Shown: in pieces, positions 44,858-52,794 of the stretch
How positions within the stretch are numbered: the stretch's first letter is position 1
Layout: the number at the start of each line of letters is the position of its first letter
From: DATBVX01 sp963705495
GTDB taxonomy: Bacteria; Pseudomonadota; Gammaproteobacteria; Steroidobacterales; Steroidobacteraceae
Length of the DNA: 64,000 nt
Reading direction: 5' to 3'
Assembly (NCBI GenBank): GCA_963705495.1
Contig: CAVPJQ010000022.1
Location: 1 to 64,000, forward strand
The notes under the pieces: generated by a model
What the model saw: the letters and a program-made list of their open reading frames with translations, nothing else
Database searches by the model: none
Told to the model about the DNA's origin: nothing
Translations under genes and position numbers: made by a program

Positions 44858-46156
44858 ATGAATGCCCCCGCCGCAAGTGAGATCCGCCAGGCCTGGAGCA
44901 CCGATGCGCGGTGGCGAGGCGTCAGACGCCCGTACCAGGCGGAAGATGTCGTGCGGCTGCGCGGCACGATCGTCATCGAGCACACACTCGCACGGTTGGG
45001 CGCAGAGAAGCTGTGGAGCTACCTCAGCGAAAAGCCGTTCGTCGCTGCGCTTGGAGCGCTCACCGGCAACCAGGCCATGCAGCAGGTGCGTGCCGGGCTC
45101 GATGCGATTTATCTCTCGGGTTGGCAGGTGGCGGGTGATGCGAACCTCGCCGCGCAGATGTATCCGGATCAGTCGCTGTATCCGGCTGACTCGGTCCCTG
45201 CGGTGGTCAAGCGCATCAACAACACTCTGCAACGCGCCGACCAGATCTGTCACGCCGAAGGCGATAACAGCATCGACTGGTTGAAGCCCATCGTCGCGGA
45301 TGCGGAAGCCGGCTTCGGCGGCGTGCTGAATGCGTTCGAGCTGATGAAGGCGATGATCGAGGCAGGCGCCGCGGGCGTGCATTTCGAAGATCAGCTCGCC
45401 TCGGCCAAGAAGTGCGGTCACATGGGCGGCAAAGTGCTGGTGCCGACCTCGGAGGCGGTCAACAAGTTGACTGCTGCGCGCCTCGCAGCAGATATCTGCG
45501 GCGTGCCGACGGTACTGATCGCGCGCACTGACGCGGAGTCGGCGAGCCTCTTGACCTCGGATGTGGACGATCGGGACCGTCCGTTCATCGAAAAGCGCGA
45601 GCGCAGCTCCGAGGGCTTCTTTCATGTGCGAGCGGGCGTCGACGCCGCCATCGCCCGTGGACTCGCGTATGCGCCGTTCGCAGACCTGGTGTGGTGCGAG
45701 ACTGCGGTTCCCGATGTGAAGCAGGCGCGGACCTTCGCCGAAGGAATCCACAAGCACTATCCAGACAAGCTCCTGGCCTACAACTGCTCTCCGTCCTTCA
45801 ATTGGAAGCAGAAGCTCGACGATGCAACCATCGCCAGGTTTCAGCGCGAGCTCGGCGCAATGGGTTACAGGTTCCAGTTCGTCACGCTGGCCGGATTCCA
45901 TGCCCTCAACTTCAGCATGTACGAGCTGGCGCGTGGTTACCGCGATCGGCAGATGAGTGCCTACGTGGAGCTGCAGCAAGCGGAGTTCGCCGCCGAGAAG
46001 GCGGGCTATACGGCGACACGCCACCAGCGCGAGGTGGGAGCGGGCTACTTCGACGATGTCACACAGACTGTCACGGGTGGCAGGTCCTCGATCACAGCGC
46101 TCACCGGATCCACCGAAGAAGCGCAGTTCAAGGGCTCGAAGCGACGCCAAAGCTGA
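44858..46156 (+). CDS. aceA: Isocitrate lyase
   Basis: A 432-residue enzyme splitting isocitrate into glyoxylate and succinate. It has the catalytic ASAKKCGHMGGK loop, YLSGWQVAGDAN, IVADAEAGFGGVLNAFELMK, VPTVLIARTDAES, LVWCETAVPD and YNCSPSFNWK. The start is the ATG preceded by AGGA; an in-frame ATG 11 codons upstream overlaps the aceB end less well. It is clearly an operon partner of aceB and lies 70 bases ahead of icd, putting both isocitrate-consuming enzymes side by side. Confidence 0.94.
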   Translation: MNAPAASEIRQAWSTDARWRGVRRPYQAEDVVRLRGTIVIEHTLARLGAEKLWSYLSEKPFVAALGALTGNQAMQQVRAGLDAIYLSGWQVAGDANLAAQMYPDQSLYPADSVPAVVKRINNTLQRADQICHAEGDNSIDWLKPIVADAEAGFGGVLNAFELMKAMIEAGAAGVHFEDQLASAKKCGHMGGKVLVPTSEAVNKLTAARLAADICGVPTVLIARTDAESASLLTSDVDDRDRPFIEKRERSSEGFFHVRAGVDAAIARGLAYAPFADLVWCETAVPDVKQARTFAEGIHKHYPDKLLAYNCSPSFNWKQKLDDATIARFQRELGAMGYRFQFVTLAGFHALNFSMYELARGYRDRQMSAYVELQQAEFAAEKAGYTATRHQREVGAGYFDDVTQTVTGGRSSITALTGSTEEAQFKGSKRRQS

Positions 46157-46226
46157 TCGCGGCGCCTCAGGCGCTTCCTGGCGGGTTTCTGCTACAGTTC
46201 GCGCCCGCAGTTCGGTGACCAGCGCC

Positions 46227-47561
46227 ATGAAGTACGACCACATCGTTGTGCCCACGGACGGCGAGCGGATCACGCTCAATCCCGATTTCTCTCTCAACGT
46301 TCCGGACCATCCGATCGTGCCGTTCGTGGAAGGCGATGGCATCGGTATCGACGTCACCCCGGTGATGCGAAGAGTGGTCGATGCCGCTGTCGAGAAAGCG
46401 TATGGGCGCAAGCGCCGCATCGTGTGGATGGAGATCTACGCGGGCGAGAAGTCGAATCGCATCTACGGCGCTGGCGCCTGGTTTCCGGAGGAAACGCTGC
46501 AGGCGCTGCGCGATTTTGTCGTCTCCATCAAGGGCCCGCTCGGCACCCCGGTGGGTGGCGGCATTCGCTCGCTCAACGTCGCAATTCGCCAGCAACTCGA
46601 TCTTTACGCCTGCGTGCGCCCGATTCGTCATTTCCCGGGCGTGTCCACGCCGATGAAGGACTCGAGCCAGGTGGAAATCGTCGTCTTCCGCGAGAATACC
46701 GAGGACATCTATGCCGGCATCGAGTGGCCTGCCGGCTCGGCGGAAGTGCAGAAACTGATCGCATACCTGCATCGCGAGCTTGGTGTCACCTCGATCCGCT
46801 TCCCGTCCAGCTCGGCCATCGGCATCAAACCGGTCTCCAAGGAGGGTTCGCAGCGCCTGATCCGCAAGGCGATCCAGTACGCGGTCGACAACGATCGCTT
46901 CTCGGTCACACTGGTTCACAAGGGCAACATCATGAAATTCACCGAGGGTGGATTTCGCAACTGGGGCTACCAGCTGGCGCGCGATGAATTCGGTGCACAA
47001 GAGATCGACAAGGGCCCGTGGCTGTCGTTTCAGAACCCGATCACGGGCCATCGCATCGTCATCAAGGACGTCATCGCCGACAACTTCCTGCAGCAGGCGC
47101 TGCTGCGACCGGAGGAATACGACGTCATCGCCACACTCAATCTCAACGGCGATTACATTTCCGATGCACTGGCGGCGCAGGTAGGCGGCATTGGCATTGC
47201 TCCGGGCGGCAACATCGGCGATGGGTTGGCGGTGTTTGAGGCGACACACGGCACCGCTCCTGGTTTTGCCGGCAAGGATCGCGTGAACCCGGGCTCGATC
47301 ATCCTGTCAGCAGAAATGATGTTGCGTTACCTGCGCTGGACCGAGGCGGCGGACCTGATCATCAAGGGCGTCGCCAACACGATCGCCAATCGCGAGCTGA
47401 CCTATGATCTGGCGCGGCTGCGCGAGGCGATTCGGGCTCCGAAGCGCGAGCTCGCTGGGTGCAAGAACGTGGCAGAGGATCTGCAGCGGCTCATTCCCGG
47501 CGCGACACTGGTTGGCACCAGTGGCTTCGGCGACGCCGTGATCCGTCACATGAATGACTGA
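46227..47561 (+). CDS. icd: Isocitrate dehydrogenase (E. coli-type)
   Basis: A 444-residue dehydrogenase of the E. coli Icd family: IPFVEGDGIG-like VPFVEGDGIG, GGGIRSLNVAIRQ with the serine equivalent to phospho-Ser113, VIFRENSEDIYAGIEW-like VVFRENTEDIYAGIEW, VHKGNIMKFTEGGF, GDYISDALAAQVGG and HGTAPGFAGKDRVNPG. At the coenzyme site the Lys344-Tyr345 pair of E. coli is Gly-Phe, while the equivalents of Tyr391 and Arg395 (TYDLAR) are kept, so NADP preference is uncertain. No aceK is in the window. A TACAGT -10-like hexamer lies at 46193-46198. The 3' end overlaps uvrC by eight bases. Confidence 0.92.
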   Translation: MKYDHIVVPTDGERITLNPDFSLNVPDHPIVPFVEGDGIGIDVTPVMRRVVDAAVEKAYGRKRRIVWMEIYAGEKSNRIYGAGAWFPEETLQALRDFVVSIKGPLGTPVGGGIRSLNVAIRQQLDLYACVRPIRHFPGVSTPMKDSSQVEIVVFRENTEDIYAGIEWPAGSAEVQKLIAYLHRELGVTSIRFPSSSAIGIKPVSKEGSQRLIRKAIQYAVDNDRFSVTLVHKGNIMKFTEGGFRNWGYQLARDEFGAQEIDKGPWLSFQNPITGHRIVIKDVIADNFLQQALLRPEEYDVIATLNLNGDYISDALAAQVGGIGIAPGGNIGDGLAVFEATHGTAPGFAGKDRVNPGSIILSAEMMLRYLRWTEAADLIIKGVANTIANRELTYDLARLREAIRAPKRELAGCKNVAEDLQRLIPGATLVGTSGFGDAVIRHMND

Positions 47562-49389
47562 GAGCCCGGACGCCACCGCCTTCGATCCCAAAGCCTTCGT
47601 TCAGAGGCTGCCATCGCGCCCGGGCGTGTACCGGATGTGCGCCGTGAACGGCGAGATCCTGTACGTAGGCAAGGCGCGTAACCTCAAGGCGCGGGTCGGC
47701 AGCTACTTTCACGCTGGGAACGTAGAGCCCAAAGTTCAGGCACTCGTCGGCCAGGTGGCGCGAATTGATGTGACGCTGACCGACTCGGAAACCGAAGCAC
47801 TGCTGCTCGAATACAACCTGATCAAGGAGCACAAGCCGCGCTTCAACGTCATCCTGCGTGACGACAAGAGCTTCCCCTACATCCACGTGACGACGGACGC
47901 GCGCTTCCCGCGGCTCAACTTCTACCGCGGCGCGCGCAACCTGCCTGGACGCTACTTCGGTCCATATCCGGGTGCCGGGGCGGTACGCGAGTCGCTGCAA
48001 CAGCTGCAGAAGCTCTTCAAGCTGCGCAACTGCGAGGATACGTTCTTCGAGAACCGCAGCAGGCCGTGCCTGCAGTACCAGATCGATCGCTGCTCGGGAC
48101 CGTGCGTTGGCCTCATCACGGAGGAGGAGTACCGCCGCGATGTCGACAGCGCAGTCAAAGTGCTGTCCGGACGCAGCGAGGAAGTCAATGCAGAACTTGG
48201 CCGCCAGATGGAGTCCGCAGCGGAGAACCTGCAGTTCGAGCAGGCAGCGCGCCTGCGTGATCAGCTCGCGAGCCTCAAGCAGATCCAGTCGCAGCAAAGC
48301 GTGACGGCAGCCAGCAGGCGCGACGCCGATGTCGTGGCGCTGGCAACGGAGGCCGGCGATCACTGCATCGCACTGATGTTCATTCGCGGCGGGCGCAATC
48401 TCGGCAGCACCCAGTTCTTTCCGCGGGCCCCGCTGGGTGACAGCGGCGAGATCATGAGCGCCTTCCTCATGCAGTATTACTTCACGCGCGAGGCGCCCCG
48501 CGAGATCCTTCTCAATACAGCGATCCTTGACGCCGAGCCGCTCGAAGCGGCGCTCGGCGAACGCGCCGGCCATTCGGTGCGTATCCGGCGTGCCGCGCGC
48601 GGACTCGCCTCGCGCTGGATGGCGATGACCTACACCAATGCCTCACAGGCGCTGCGCATGCGAGCGCTGAATCGTGTCGGTATCGAGACACACCTCGAGG
48701 CGTTGCAGCAGGACCTGCAGATGTCCGAAGTGCCCCATCGGATCGAATGCTTCGATATCAGTCACACGCGGGGCGAGGGGACCGTTGCATCGTGCGTGGT
48801 GTTCGGGCCGGAGGGACCAATCAAGTCCGAGTATCGCCGCTTCAACATCGCCGGCATCGAACCTGGCGATGATTACGGAGCGATGCGCCAGGTGCTCACA
48901 CGACGCTACACGCGCATCAAGGCAGCGGAAGTTCCGATGCCCGACGTGCTGCTGATCGATGGCGGCAAGGGCCAGCTCACGCAGGCGATGGAGGTGCTCC
49001 ACGCGCTGGAGCTGCCTGGGCTCGCTATCGTCGCGGTTGCGAAGGGTGTGGATCGCAGGCCCGGACAGGAGCGATTGTTCATCCCGGGCCGCGACGAACC
49101 GATCGTGCTGCCGCCCGACTCGGCGTCGCTCCACTTGATACAGCGCATCCGCGACGAGGCACATCGGTTTGCGATCACCGGACATCGCCGCCGACGCGCG
49201 CGGCGTCACAACGAATCAGCGCTCGAATCGATTCCTGGTCTAGGTCCTGCGCGCCGCCGTGAGCTCCTAAAGCAGTTCGGAGGACTCCAAGGCATACTGC
49301 GCGCGGGCGTAGATGATCTCGTGCAGGTGCGCGGCATCGGCAGACCTCTGGCGCAGCTCATCTACGAGCACCTGCATCCCGGAGCGTGA
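47554..49389 (+). CDS. uvrC: Excinuclease ABC subunit C
   Basis: A 611-residue nucleotide-excision-repair endonuclease. It has an N-terminal GIY-YIG nuclease (RPGVYRM...ILYVGKARNLKARV), a UVR motif (ENLQFEQAARLRDQL), an RNase H-like C-terminal nuclease (ECFDISHTRGE, LLIDGGKGQL), and two helix-hairpin-helix motifs (SIPGLGPARRRELLKQFGG, VRGIGRPLAQLIYEHL). It works with UvrAB to incise both sides of a lesion. The ATG overlaps the icd stop by eight bases. pgsA follows five bases after its stop, as in E. coli. Confidence 0.95.
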   Translation: MTESPDATAFDPKAFVQRLPSRPGVYRMCAVNGEILYVGKARNLKARVGSYFHAGNVEPKVQALVGQVARIDVTLTDSETEALLLEYNLIKEHKPRFNVILRDDKSFPYIHVTTDARFPRLNFYRGARNLPGRYFGPYPGAGAVRESLQQLQKLFKLRNCEDTFFENRSRPCLQYQIDRCSGPCVGLITEEEYRRDVDSAVKVLSGRSEEVNAELGRQMESAAENLQFEQAARLRDQLASLKQIQSQQSVTAASRRDADVVALATEAGDHCIALMFIRGGRNLGSTQFFPRAPLGDSGEIMSAFLMQYYFTREAPREILLNTAILDAEPLEAALGERAGHSVRIRRAARGLASRWMAMTYTNASQALRMRALNRVGIETHLEALQQDLQMSEVPHRIECFDISHTRGEGTVASCVVFGPEGPIKSEYRRFNIAGIEPGDDYGAMRQVLTRRYTRIKAAEVPMPDVLLIDGGKGQLTQAMEVLHALELPGLAIVAVAKGVDRRPGQERLFIPGRDEPIVLPPDSASLHLIQRIRDEAHRFAITGHRRRRARRHNESALESIPGLGPARRRELLKQFGGLQGILRAGVDDLVQVRGIGRPLAQLIYEHLHPGA

Positions 49390-49393
49390 GCGG

Positions 49394-49975
49394 TTGAGCA
49401 ACGGCACTTCGATACCGAACACACTGACATGGGCGCGCATCGTCGCGGTCCCGCTGATCATCGTTCTGTTCTATTTGCCGTATCACTGGTCGGACCAGGC
49501 CGCTGGAATCCTGTTTGCGCTCGCCGGAATCACTGACTCGCTCGACGGCTACCTCGCACGCAAGTGGGGACAGACGACCCGTCTCGGTGCCTTCCTCGAT
49601 CCTGTCGCTGACAAGTTGCTGGTTGCGACTGCCCTGGTGCTGATCGTGAGCGCGGCCCGTGAGCCCCGTTGGTCAGCCATCGTGACGACGCTCGCGGCGA
49701 TCGTGATCATCGGACGCGAAATTGCGATCTCGGCGCTGCGTGAATGGATGGCAGAGATCGGCAAGCGGGGCAAAGTGGCCGTATCGGGTATCGGAAAATT
49801 CAAGACCATCGTGCAGATCGTCGGCCTGTCGATGATGCTGTTCCGATGGAATTTTCTCGGCTTGCCGATCTATGAATGCGGGCTGTTCCTCACGGTTCTG
49901 GCTGCGGTCCTGACCTTGTGGTCGGCGATCCAGTATTTGCGTGCCGCGCGACCGGAACTCAGCGCAGGTCATTGA
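49394..49975 (+). CDS. pgsA: CDP-diacylglycerol-glycerol-3-phosphate 3-phosphatidyltransferase
   Basis: A 193-residue membrane enzyme making phosphatidylglycerophosphate, the first step to phosphatidylglycerol and cardiolipin. The CDP-alcohol phosphotransferase signature is DGYLARKWGQTTRLGAFLDP followed by VADK, with about five membrane helices. REIAISALREWMAE and LTLWSAIQYLRAARPEL match E. coli PgsA. The start is a TTG giving LSNGTSIPNTLTWARI, with GGAG nine bases upstream; the longer open frame lies within uvrC. The uvrC-pgsA order is conserved with enterics. Confidence 0.92.
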   Translation: MSNGTSIPNTLTWARIVAVPLIIVLFYLPYHWSDQAAGILFALAGITDSLDGYLARKWGQTTRLGAFLDPVADKLLVATALVLIVSAAREPRWSAIVTTLAAIVIIGREIAISALREWMAEIGKRGKVAVSGIGKFKTIVQIVGLSMMLFRWNFLGLPIYECGLFLTVLAAVLTLWSAIQYLRAARPELSAGH

Positions 49976-49989
49976 TTCCAACCAGTTCC

Positions 49990-50017
49990 TTGACACGCAG
50001 AGGACGGACCTTACAAT
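49990..50017 (+). promoter_or_regulatory. Sigma70-type promoter of tRNA-Gly
   Basis: A perfect TTGACA (49990-49995) and TACAAT (50012-50017) are separated by 16 bases. Transcription would start near 50024, about 17 bases before the tRNA. The -35 overlaps the region just past the pgsA stop, so the tRNA is transcribed independently of the protein genes. Confidence 0.82.
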
Positions 50018-50040
50018 TGCGCCCTCTTCATCGACGGCCG

Positions 50041-50116
50041 GCGGGAATAGCTCAGTTGGTAGAGCGCAACCTTGCCAAGGTTGAGGTCGCGAGTTCGAGC
50101 CTCGTTTCCCGCTCCA
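50041..50116 (+). tRNA. tRNA-Gly (GCC)
   Basis: A complete 76-nt cloverleaf with acceptor GCGGGAA/TTCCCGC, D-loop AGCTCAGTTGGTAGAGC, anticodon GCC at 50074-50076, T-loop GTTCGAG, and encoded CCA. It sits 65 bases after pgsA, the place of glyW in E. coli. Confidence 0.97.
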
Positions 50117-50224
50117 TCTCCCGTTAGATCATGACGGCCATGCCGCCGCGACTGCGCGAGCGCTAGTCGCCCGCGCACCGACTGATCTTCAATTGGGAGC
50201 GGGCCACTTCAGTGTGCGCCGTGA

Positions 50225-50452
50225 CTAAGCAACGAACTCGCTGAGCCTCTCCCGAGAAGGGCGGGCTACAGAATCGTCACCAAGGACGGCAAGCAGGTGT
50301 ATTGCACCAAGGAGGTAGCTACAGGCTCGCGAATCACATCAGTGACAGAATGCTTTGCCGCCGAGCAGTTGGAGCGAAGAAGCAAGGAGGCGCGGGACGC
50401 AGTGGACGCCGTCAGACGGGGTGCGGTGTCTGGTCCGCCGCCTGGGACTTAG
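50225..50452 (+). pseudogene. Remnant of a small secreted protein gene lacking its start
   Basis: A frame open from 50225 to a TAG at 50450-50452 encodes a protein-like sequence (GYRIVTKDGKQVYCTKEVAT, then SRITSVTECFAAEQLERRSK) that resembles short exported proteins common in GC-rich gammaproteobacteria, which carry a signal peptide before this point. Here no ATG/GTG/TTG or signal sequence precedes it; a TGA stands at 50222-50224. It is probably a decayed gene between the Gly and Cys tRNAs. The rest of the 433-bp space (50117-50549) holds only the hairpin listed separately. Confidence 0.5.
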
Positions 50453-50507
50453 CATCGGCCTCGGAGCTCAGAGCGCGATTCATTTCCCGCTCGAGATTGA
50501 TAGACTG

Positions 50508-50540
50508 AAACCCCGGACTCTTCCCGGGGTTTCTTGCTTC
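50508..50540 (+). terminator. Probable rho-independent terminator upstream of tRNA-Cys
   Basis: A perfect 9-bp stem AAACCCCGG (50508-50516) / CCGGGGTTT (50524-50532) with a 7-base loop is followed by CTTGCTTC. It ends 10 bases before the tRNA-Cys gene, so it either ends the upstream transcript or lies in the tRNA-Cys leader. Confidence 0.65.
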
Positions 50541-50549
50541 AGGGCCCTT

Positions 50550-50623
50550 GGCGTCGTGGCAGAGTGGTCATGCAGCGGCCTGCAAAGCCGTGTACAGCGG
50601 TTCGATTCCGCTCGACGCCTCCA
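50550..50623 (+). tRNA. tRNA-Cys (GCA)
   Basis: A 74-nt tRNA with acceptor GGCGTCG/CGACGCC, anticodon GCA at 50582-50584, T-loop GTTCGATTCC and encoded CCA. It occupies the place of cysT after glyW in enterics. No clear promoter is seen between the hairpin and the gene. Confidence 0.97.
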
Positions 50624-50674
50624 GACCAGCGCGATGACGCGCTTGAACCCGCAGAGATTCGCGACCGAAGACCT

Positions 50675-50947
50675 TCAGCCGCGTAGTTCTTGTGTGGCAG
50701 CCCGCAAGGTTGCGCCGACGCGCAACGCCAGCAAGACGACGCCGAACGCAGCCACCACGATGACGGGCACCCAAGGCACGCCGAGGGAGTTACAGACGTT
50801 GATGAGCAGCAGGACAAGGCCGGTGTCCAAGAAGAGGCACGCGGTCATGACGATCGTAAAGAACATATCCGGGCTCATCCAGCCGGCGCCGAAGCCGGAG
50901 GATGAGGTCATGAAGAGCGACTCGGACGGCTGTTTAAGCATGCTCAC
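50675..50947 (-). CDS. Small two-helix membrane protein, unknown
   Basis: A 90-residue frame with two strongly hydrophobic segments (about residues 28-50, MFFTIVMTACLFLDTGLVLL, and 57-77, PWVPVIVVAAFGVVLLALRV) and a short charged tail. The composition looks like a real membrane protein rather than a shadow, and no other frame in this interval is convincing. The exact start (residue 1, 13 or 24) is uncertain. It is not a family I recognise. It lies between tRNA-Cys and the inverted tRNA-Leu. Bases 50948-51161 show nothing else. Confidence 0.45.
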   Translation of the reverse strand: MSMLKQPSESLFMTSSSGFGAGWMSPDMFFTIVMTACLFLDTGLVLLLINVCNSLGVPWVPVIVVAAFGVVLLALRVGATLRAATQELRG

Positions 50948-51161
50948 GGCGGGTCCTGTGCCTCGTAATGCGCGCGAATACTAGGACGTTCTTCGTTATG
51001 TTGTCAGTTAGAAAGACGTGAATATGCGGTGAAATCCGCAAAAAAGCATTGCGTTGGTGCTCGCCGACCCTGTGTTTCTCGAATGCGTGACACATTCCAC
51101 GTTCGCAGAGGAGGGTGATTCGCATTCCGGTGGGAGGCGGGATTGCGCTGGCCGCAATCTG

Positions 51162-51245
51162 TGCCCGGGGCCGGAGTCGAACCGGCATGGAGTTTCCTCC
51201 AGGGGGTTTTAAGCCCCCAGCGTCTACCAGTTTCGCCACCCGGGC
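51162..51245 (-). tRNA. tRNA-Leu (TAA)
   Basis: An 84-nt class II tRNA on the minus strand: acceptor GCCCGGG, D-loop GGCGAAACTGGTAGACGC, anticodon TAA (51209-51211), variable arm TGGAGGAAACTCCA and T-loop GGTTCGACTCC. The CCA is not encoded (sequence after the discriminator A is CAGA). The same tRNA set (Gly, Cys, Leu-UAA) follows pgsA in E. coli, but here Leu points the other way. Confidence 0.95.
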
Positions 51246-51390
51246 AGCGCGATTGGCGCGAGAGCTTACACGCACGCCGCCGTCGCACGGCGCCTGCCGC
51301 CCTGCATGGTTTAGCGGAGATAACCTCATCGCGTTTCGCATCGTGGCTACACTACGCGCGGAGATGTCGGGCCCGGGTGTTATCCTGAGA

Positions 51391-51409
51391 CTTAGATAGT
51401 ATTCCTAAG
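51391..51409 (+). promoter_or_regulatory. Possible operator in the ccm leader
   Basis: A short palindrome CTTAG / CTAAG with a 9-base AT-rich spacer lies about 45-65 bases before ccmA in a notably AT-rich stretch of an otherwise GC-rich 209-bp gap. It does not match Fnr, Fur or NsrR consensus. A weak CATACT -10-like hexamer follows at 51434-51439. Confidence 0.3.
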
Positions 51410-51454
51410 CTACTGAATAGGCAAAATTTACGGCATACTTTTTATGGATGTCCT

Positions 51455-52081
51455 GTGACCGCTGACTCGCCGGGACTGAGGGCCCGCAACCTGCACCTGT
51501 GGCGTGGTGAGCGACACGTGCTGCGCGGTGTCTCGTGCGCGATCGATGCGGGTGAAGCGCTGCATGTGTACGGCCCCAACGGCTCCGGGAAGACGAGCCT
51601 GCTGCGAGTGACTTGTGGGTTGCTGCACGCGGAGGAGGGCGAGGTGCTCTGGCAGGGCGTCTCGATTCACGCGTCCAATAGTGCATATCACGCCTCGCTC
51701 GCGTATCTCGCCCATGACACTGCACTCAAGGGCGATCTCACACCGGTGGAAAACCTGCGCTTCAGCGTCGGTGTACGACGGGAAATCTCCGAGCAGGAGA
51801 CTCGCGCCATGCTGGGCGATCTTGGCGTTGCCGATTGCGCCGACTTGCCCGCGCGCGTGCTGTCGGCGGGCCAGCGCCGCCGTGTCGCACTTTGTCGCGT
51901 GCTGCTTTCGCGCGCGCGCCTCTGGGTACTCGATGAGCCGTTTACGAATCTCGATGGCATCAGCAGCGAGCAGATCTCGATGGCGCTGGCATCCCACCTC
52001 GACCATGGTGGTCTGGCGCTGATCGCCGCTCACCAGGGGCTGCAGCTGCGTTCAGGCACAGTCCGGCAGCTGGGGCTGTAA
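51455..52081 (+). CDS. ccmA: Heme exporter ATP-binding protein CcmA
   Basis: A 208-residue ABC ATPase with Walker A GPNGSGKTS, an altered signature LSAGQRRRVALCRVLL, Walker B LWVLDEPFTNLD and the switch His in IAAHQG. With CcmB and CcmCD it drives release of holo-CcmE during cytochrome c maturation. The start is a GTG; no strong ribosome site is visible. Its TAA shares a base with the ccmB ATG. First gene of the ccm operon. Confidence 0.95.
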   Translation: MTADSPGLRARNLHLWRGERHVLRGVSCAIDAGEALHVYGPNGSGKTSLLRVTCGLLHAEEGEVLWQGVSIHASNSAYHASLAYLAHDTALKGDLTPVENLRFSVGVRREISEQETRAMLGDLGVADCADLPARVLSAGQRRRVALCRVLLSRARLWVLDEPFTNLDGISSEQISMALASHLDHGGLALIAAHQGLQLRSGTVRQLGL

Positions 52082-52764
52082 TGCAGCCGACGCACGCGCT
52101 CACGGCCGGCCGATTGATCTTCGAGCGTGATTTGCGTCTCGCCATGCGCCGTTGGGGACAGGTTGCAGACCCGCTGGTGTTCTTCCTCATCGTCACAACG
52201 CTGTTTCCGCTCGGATTAAGTCCGGAACTGTCGCACCTGAGAGACGTCGCGCCCGGTGTGCTGTGGGTGGCGGCGCTGTTATCCTCGCTGCTCGCTGCGG
52301 ATTCACTGCTGAAGTCAGACGCACAGGACGGATCGCTCGAGCAGTACGTATTGTCTGGACAGCCCCTGACATGGTTACTGTTGGCCAAGATCGCTGCGCA
52401 TTGGGTTCTGAGTGGACTACCGCTGGTGCTGATCTCGCCGCTCGTGGCGATCGCGCTCGGCGTTCCGGGCCACGCTCTCGATGTCGTGGTGATCAGTCTG
52501 CTGTTCGGTACGTTGACGCTAAGTCTGCTTGGCGGTATCGGAGCCGCGCTCACCGTGGGACTGCGACGCGGGAGCCTGCTGCTGTCGCTGCTCGTGTTGC
52601 CGCTGGCGATGCCGCTGCTGATCTTCGGCTCGCGCGCGATCGAGCTCGCGATCGCGGCAGAGCCGGTGACCGGACCGCTGTATCTGCTGGGTGCGTTGTT
52701 CGTGTTCGCGTTTACGCTCGCACCATTGACCGCTGCTGCGGCAGTCAGGATCAGCATCGATTGA
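52081..52764 (+). CDS. ccmB: Heme exporter membrane subunit CcmB
   Basis: A 227-residue integral membrane protein with six hydrophobic helices and the family features FERDLRLAMRR at the N-terminus, FPLGLSPE and GSLEQYVLSGQPLTWLLLAK. It forms the CcmA2B complex. It overlaps ccmA by one base and is followed 30 bases later by ccmC, the largest gap in the operon. Confidence 0.95.
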   Translation: MQPTHALTAGRLIFERDLRLAMRRWGQVADPLVFFLIVTTLFPLGLSPELSHLRDVAPGVLWVAALLSSLLAADSLLKSDAQDGSLEQYVLSGQPLTWLLLAKIAAHWVLSGLPLVLISPLVAIALGVPGHALDVVVISLLFGTLTLSLLGGIGAALTVGLRRGSLLLSLLVLPLAMPLLIFGSRAIELAIAAEPVTGPLYLLGALFVFAFTLAPLTAAAAVRISID

Positions 52765-52794
52765 GCTGAACCAGGAGTTCGCAGGAACAAAGAC

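Noticed and set aside
44843..46420. 525-codon open frame on the minus strand
   Set aside because: Antisense to aceA and the start of icd; the + strand enzymes have intact catalytic motifs, so this is a shadow.
51004..51288. 94-codon minus-strand open frame
   Set aside because: It spans the tRNA-Leu gene and reads through it; the tRNA structure is unambiguous.
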